From Mesostigma viride (Eukaryota; Streptophyta; Mesostigmatophyceae; Mesostigmatales; Mesostigmataceae): 64,000 nucleotides of DNA. Position numbers and translations under genes: made by a program. The stretch is taken from NCBI GenBank assembly GCA_009746045.1, contig RPFO01002021.1, positions 1 through 64,000 on the forward strand. The letters run 5' to 3'. This document shows positions 59,198 through 64,000 of this stretch, piece after piece; the first letter of the stretch is position 1, and each line of letters begins with the position of its first letter. Below the pieces are notes generated by a model. That model ran no database searches, was not told where the DNA came from, and saw only the letters and a program-made list of their open reading frames with translations.

Positions 59198-61855
59198 CTG
59201 TGGAGCACGACAGAGCGGCATTGGGAAGGTGGGGGCGAATAAAGCAATAATAGAGCCAGAATTACATAGCAAAGCATCGAAGAACAAAAACAGGCATTGG
59301 TGACTCAGGGGAGGTGTCCCCGTTTAACCAGCAATCCCACATATTGGGCTATGCACATGGCATACAAAGCCAACCGTAGTGTGCACGTTTGACCAATACC
59401 ATCTCCAGAAATGATGCATTCCTAAGAGACAGATAACGTGTAAAATGGTGGCCCCCAGGCAAATGTCTATTCTCTAAGGGCTGACAATCTCTTCAGCCTG
59501 ATTAGGGCTGTCCACGCCTGTCCCTTCACTCTACTCACGTGACGCAGTCATGAACATTGATTAATTAATGCATGACATACTTTTCAAGTCATCTACTAAG
59601 TCATAAAGAAAAATTTCACACTTTCACTCAACCACACACAGCAATACCTTTTGTATAGCAACAGAGGGGGGCATTGGCCAGTCTAGAGGGGGGTTGACAG
59701 TTGGCAGACTACTGATAACATACCACTAACAAAAAAAATTCACGACACTAAAAGGCTGAGAACATACTCGATAATTCAAAACCCACAATCATCACCGCTA
59801 CATCTAAACCGTACAACGTGTGTGGCTCACTAACCAGAGCTCCGACGCTGGCAAAGAGCTCGGAGAATCATGAAGGGGAGCTTTTCTACTTCTGTGATGA
59901 GACATTATCAACGAATACAACAGCGGCATCACAATCAATGGCTCTGTACTGTTGCGCCCAGGACCCTGGCACGTGCTCCCACCAATCCTAGTCACTTTCT
60001 GCTTGGGCCTTAAGGAGATCAAGCTCTTTACTCACCAGCAGGAACCACGTTTGCAGCGACGCCGGCGCGGTCTCACCCTTGTACGTGATTGACTGGCCCA
60101 CCTGCAGTCACAAAGCCGTCCGTGGAAGACACCAAGGGTAGAAAGAAATGACAGCGTTGATGGGATGGTAAATGCAGGGGCAAAAGGCAAATCAAGAAAA
60201 CGAAACGCTGTGCAGGCCAAGGAAGGGAAGCCCAGCGAGGATGGGGCCATGTGTTAGGCAGGACTGAGTCGCCAGAGCCCTAATAAGGCAGCCCTGCATC
60301 AGCCACAGCCCTTAAAGCCCACTGTTTCTCGACACCAACCGGCCCGGCCAGAACAGGCTGCATTCCAGTGACCGCAGTTCCAGGCCTTGCCATGCTATGT
60401 TATGATTTCTATCTCTTCTGTTTAGGACATCCTTTGATGAGTTCCCGCAAGCTACCATGAGGACCATGGGCCTGAGTCATCCCATCCATGGAAACAAGCC
60501 TAGGATGTGCCAGATCGTGTCAGACTGCCCCTCAAGTCAGGAAGTGAGTTTATTTTGGGGCTTGGGCTGCGTAGCAGCACGCAGTGACATGTAGAAGCAA
60601 CATCTCTGCATACTAACTCCCTTTATTCTAAATGTGATTGAATACCATTTTTCGAGGGCCAAGGGATTAAGCCATTCTGTGGTGGGCCGGCTGTCTCAGC
60701 CGACAGGGTCTTCCCTCGGTGATCCGGGCCTTGGTTGAACGCAAGCCAGCAGCATCTCGCCGGGTGTGCGGGCAAGCGACCGTGCATGCGTTGTGTGTCA
60801 AGCCAGTCACCCTGATTTGTGTGTCAAGCATATTGTACATCTGTATCATACATGCACGTGTCCAGCCACACCCCCACTTGACCTATATGATGGCACCTTG
60901 CTGTCTTCCCTGTCCCTCGAGCATTCCTCCTGGCGCTGGCACTTCTCGTTGTTTAGTACTGCTGCCAGTACAACGTTTTCCATGCAAGTATATTCTAATA
61001 CTATACGGAACGTTTTGGGCCACTTTGACCTAGCCCTACCTGGACGGCGGTGTGACACGCAGGGCTGTCACTTAAACAGATAAACCACACCAGAGGGCCA
61101 CAGAATCCAGCTATTCTCAGATTGGGGCCGACGGCCCATTCCTATACCGCTACATGGCAGCACTCGCAGCTCATCCGGGTCCCCACTCACCTGCCAGGTT
61201 GTGAATGGCTTTGGGTTGTAGATCCTGGGTCCACCAAAAGGGCACGCGTACTGGGCTATCGGAGGAGCCGGGGTTGACGATGGAGGGGGGGCGAGGGGGG
61301 CGGCGGGGATGGAGGGGGTGGAGGTGGAGGGGACGGGGGAGGGGAAGGGGGGGGAGAAGGGGGAGGGGACGGGGGAGGGGAGGGGAGGGAGGAGGGGAGG
61401 GAGGAGGGGAGGGTGGAGGGGAGGGTGGAGGGGAGGGTGGAGGGGAGGGTGGAGGGAGGGTGGAGGGGAGGGTGGAGGGGATGGGGGAGGGGAGGGGGAG
61501 GAGAGGGAGAGGGGGAGGGGGAGGGGACGGGGGTGGAGGGGTGGTCAGGGGAGGGGAAGGGGGAGGAGGGGATGGGGGAGGGGAAGGGGGGGGAGAGGGG
61601 GGAGGGGAAGGGGGAGGAGGGGAAGGGGGGGGAGAGGGGGGAGGGGAAGGGGGGGGAGAGGGGGAGGGGAAGGGGGAGGAGGTGAAGGGGGAGGAGGTGA
61701 AGGGGGAGGAGAAGGGGGGGGAGAAGGGGGAGGAGAAGGGGGGGGAGAAGGGGGAGGGGAAGGGGGAGGGGAAGGGGGGGGAGAAGGGGGAGGGCTGATC
61801 GCCTCCAGTTTGTAGATCCTCTGGCTCCATGCATCCACCACATAGAGCGTCTCGC
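58754..61855 (-). CDS. 3' part of a secreted protein gene like the C-terminus of PQQ-dependent sugar dehydrogenases, with Pro-rich tract
   Basis: Three minus-strand exons (61855-61191, 60101-60036, 59197-58754) join in frame (phases 0 and 0). They encode a GETLYVVDAWSQRIYKLEAI strand, about 190 residues of Ser/Pro, then the TYKGETAPASLQTWFLL, CHVHPLGQFDG, FIAPDHEAPAFLSVCYQLG and PKTVVTNFDTSPSGLMMVVG series and the final TRWSDSKPQSHEIET and TYTAFYQ. That order (VGxxIxxxGxxxxxxxx-LxW, HxHP, APDHExPxxLxVxxxxxD, PKTxxxxFxTSPSGLxxxVG, TYTAxY) is the C-terminus of bacterial glucose/sorbosone dehydrogenase-like proteins. The catalytic propeller would lie upstream, outside the window. One in-frame TGA (61547-61545) sits in the Pro tract. 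Confidence 0.6.
59198..60035 (-). other. Intron of the sugar-dehydrogenase-like gene
   Basis: Minus-strand donor GTGAGT (60035-60030), acceptor CCACAG (59203-59198). No repeats or RNA genes seen. Confidence 0.55.
60036..60101 (-). CDS. Middle exon of the sugar-dehydrogenase-like gene
   Basis: 66 nt, phase 0-0: VGQSITYKGETAPASLQTWF then LL, matching the 'xVGDTIxFxGxATD...LPASxLxW' strand of the family. Bounded by CTGCAG and GTGAGT. Confidence 0.65.
60102..61190 (-). other. Intron of the sugar-dehydrogenase-like gene (1.1 kb)
   Basis: No array. Nothing recognised on either strand. Confidence 0.5.
61191..61855 (-). CDS. Pro-rich exon of the sugar-dehydrogenase-like gene
   Basis: Acceptor TTTTTGTGGCAG, then GETLYVVDAWSQRIYKLEAI, a tract of roughly 190 residues of SPPP/PLPP type encoded by a purine-only plus strand, then APPIAQYACPFGGPRIYNPK and PFTTWQ before GTGAGT. 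Entry and exit lie in the same frame (221 codons), with one TGA at 61547-61545 inside the tract, so the frame may be broken by an array slip or sequence error. The upstream exon was not found. Confidence 0.5.
61277..61797. repeat. Purine-only (GGGA)n-type tract
   Basis: Plus strand almost entirely G and A, with units GGGGAGGG, GGAGGGTGG and GAAGGGGG. The minus strand of this tract is the coding strand of the exon above, so here the low-complexity DNA is probably genuine coding sequence. Confidence 0.9.
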
Positions 61856-62554
61856 CTGCCACAAAAACCACATAAAAATGGCACCAGCATCGGTTGGGAA
61901 AAGTTCTGCTGTTGCACAAGTATTGCGTGTCACAAAGCGGCACAACGCTTGGACTTCTGTGGCAGACATGCTTTCCAGAGAGCATCGCTGACGGGAGCGC
62001 TCTGCTTGAAACTGCAATCGCAGCATTTACCAAGGGCGACCACCACTCTTGTGCCACAATGGCTGAGGACATGCCACATCCACCTCTTATACCTAGACTG
62101 GCCGGGTAATGCCTAGCAGCCCAGTGACTAGCACAGTGTACAGTGAGCCATACTTGCTATACTGAAAGTGTACACACTACACCACTGTCAGCACACAATT
62201 GAAGAATGATTAAGAGGCTGCGGTACTGGTATGCAAGCCATACTAGTATACAAAGCCAGTGTAATATTACTTCTATATACAACCTCTCCTGCCTCATCGC
62301 GCAGCACAAGGAGGCGCACAATCAGCATGTTGCCGGTTATGATAACCTTTCCATGAACTAATTTAACCTTAAAAACTTAGGTTAATCTACCAATAGTTTA
62401 TTTTACACTTTGAAAAGAGGATAGGAGGACTGCCTAAAATGAACAGTCTAGGACCAGCACCAGCACTAGGACACACACCATCCGGCCCTACGAGTATGTC
62501 CACAGGCACTTCATTGAATAAAAGAGTGGAAGGTTGGTCCTTACAAGTCCAATC
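61856..62554. other. Upstream intron sequence, no recognised gene
   Basis: No exon of the sugar-dehydrogenase-like gene could be identified. Short ORFs only. Confidence 0.45.
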
Positions 62555-63138
62555 TAGCACCAGCACCAGCACCAGCACCAGCACCAGCACCAGCACCAGC
62601 ACCAGCGCCAGCGCCAGCACCAGCACCAGCACCAGCACCAGCACCAGCACCAGCACCAGCGCCAGCACCAGCACCAGCACCAGCACCAGCGCCAGCGCCA
62701 GCGCCAGCGCCAGCGCCAGCGCCAGCGCCAGCGCCAGCGCCAGCACCAGCACCAGCACCAGCACCAGCACCAGCACCAGCACCAGCACCAGCACCAGCAC
62801 CAGCACCAGCACCAGCACCAGCACCAGCACCAGCACCAGCACCAGCACCAGCACCAGCACCAGCACCAGCACCAGCACCAGCACCAGCACCAGCACCAGC
62901 ACCAGCACCAGCACCAGCACCAGCACCAGCACCAGCACCAGCACCAGCACCAGCACCAGCACCAGCACCAGCACCAGCACCAGCACCAGCACCAGCACCA
63001 GCACCAGCACCAGCACCAGCACCAGCACCAGCACCAGCACCAGCACCAGCACCAGCACCAGCACCAGCACCAGCACCAGCACCAGCACCAGCACCAGCAC
63101 CAGCACCAGCACCAGCACCAGCACCAGCACCAGCACCA
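62555..63138. repeat. 6-bp tandem repeat (CCAGCA)n with CCAGCG variants
   Basis: About 97 copies, open in all six frames (Ser-Thr, Gln-His, Leu-Val, Ala-Gly and so on). CCAGCG variants cluster between 62600 and 62745. No coding evidence. Confidence 0.95.
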
Positions 63139-63280
63139 AGACACGCACCATCTGGCCCCATGAGCATGTCGATGGGCCCGAGGGAGCTGATCAGGGGCCG
63201 GATGCTTGCGGGGTTGGGGTTGCCATCTGGCCCAGGGAGCATGGCCCACACGCACCTGCGCATGCAAAGGTTGAGGATAG

Positions 63281-63355
<75 letters not shown>

Positions 63356-63390
63356 AGGGAGGGAGAGAGAGAGGGAGGGAGGGAGGGAGG

Positions 63391-63477
<87 letters not shown>

Positions 63478-64000
63478 TGAGTGCAGGCGTCAGTATGGGT
63501 AGGTAGCATGGTCCGCATGCACCTGCGCGTATGGTAATGGGGGTATGGAAGTGAGGAGGTTGAGCGGGTGTGAGTAGGGGAAGGGAGTATGGCCCACGTG
63601 CACCTGCACACAAATGTGGTGGTAGGGGTTGCCGGTAGGGGTGGGAATCAGGGTAGGAAGGACAGAAGGTGGGTGTATGGGAGTAAATTGGTCTCCACGT
63701 AGGTCTTTTGGTTAATCCGTTTAAAAGGAAAGAGGAAAGGGATGCAGTGAGCAACCGATCATTTTCCCATAGAAACCAACGCGCATTGCATCTGTGTGGA
63801 TGCCTGTGTGTCGGCACACGCCTTAAGACACTGTACATGCACGTCAATCCCCATTTGAAAGAAAGGGGGGGGGGGGCAGCGAGAAAATGGGAAAAGGCAG
63901 AGCAGCAAGTCCTCGCTGGGGTTGAAGGGGGGCGGAGGTGGCAGAGGATCAGCCGATGGACGTTGGGCTGGGCATAAAAGCGGATAAAATAATGCTGGCA
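63139..64000. repeat. (AG)n / (GGGA)n tract and flanking low-complexity sequence
   Basis: (AG)n with interspersed GGGA blocks at about 63280-63475. On either side there are degenerate copies of a block containing CACCTGCGC and GTATGG (63250, 63520, 63600). The rest to the window end shows nothing. Confidence 0.85.

Noticed and set aside
62439-63611. ORFs of over 350 codons (STSTST, AGAGAG, LVLVLV) in the CCAGCA and AG repeats.
   Set aside because: The 6-bp and 2-bp repeats open every frame. No splice structure or domain supports coding.

Overview
The window looks like nuclear DNA from a eukaryote, most likely a green alga (Chlorophyta). Genes are split by many GT-AG introns packed with tandem repeats. 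Secreted-protein exons carry extensin/pherophorin-like Ser-Pro-rich linkers, and one mobile element has the split direct repeats known from PAT-like elements such as Chlamydomonas TOC1. No species name is claimed. All families were recognised by eye from translations; no search was run.

1-38970, plus strand: after a (CCCT)n/(CCCG)n tract, one very large gene fills the region. I could chain about 31 exons (roughly 7.9 kb coding, about 2,640 residues) whose splice phases agree at all but two junctions. Order of the product: a Cys-rich pre-peptidase-C-terminal-like domain; eight copies of a choice-of-anchor-E-like domain, each made by one short exon with a single Cys plus one long exon with a single Cys in a 'CGxL' motif; Ser/Pro linkers of 12 to 98 residues between copies; a Cys-rich segment; a C-terminal region resembling large bacterial secreted proteins; and a Cys-rich tail ending at 38970. 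It is probably an extracellular matrix or cell-surface protein. The 5' end is not seen.

39002-41141: a non-autonomous PAT/TOC1-like element (A1-internal-B1-A2-B2), inserted 31 bp after the stop codon of the large gene. 41142-42450 is intergenic.

42456-56992, minus strand: a complete Ty3/gypsy LTR retrotransposon of chromovirus type with 543-bp LTRs, a 5-bp target duplication, candidate primer-binding site and polypurine tract, a small 5' ORF with a viroplasmin/RNase H1 N-terminal-like domain, gag with a CCHC knuckle, protease, RT, RNase H, integrase and a chromodomain, and then an unusual extra coding block before the 3' LTR. A TIR-bearing DNA-transposon-like insertion (45183-48857) is nested in that block. 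The two LTRs are nearly identical, yet the reading frames are broken many times.

57000-64000: a remnant of a non-LTR retrotransposon reverse transcriptase (plus strand), then the 3' part of a minus-strand gene resembling the C-terminal half of PQQ-dependent sugar dehydrogenases with a long proline-rich tract (58754-61855), then mostly simple repeats.
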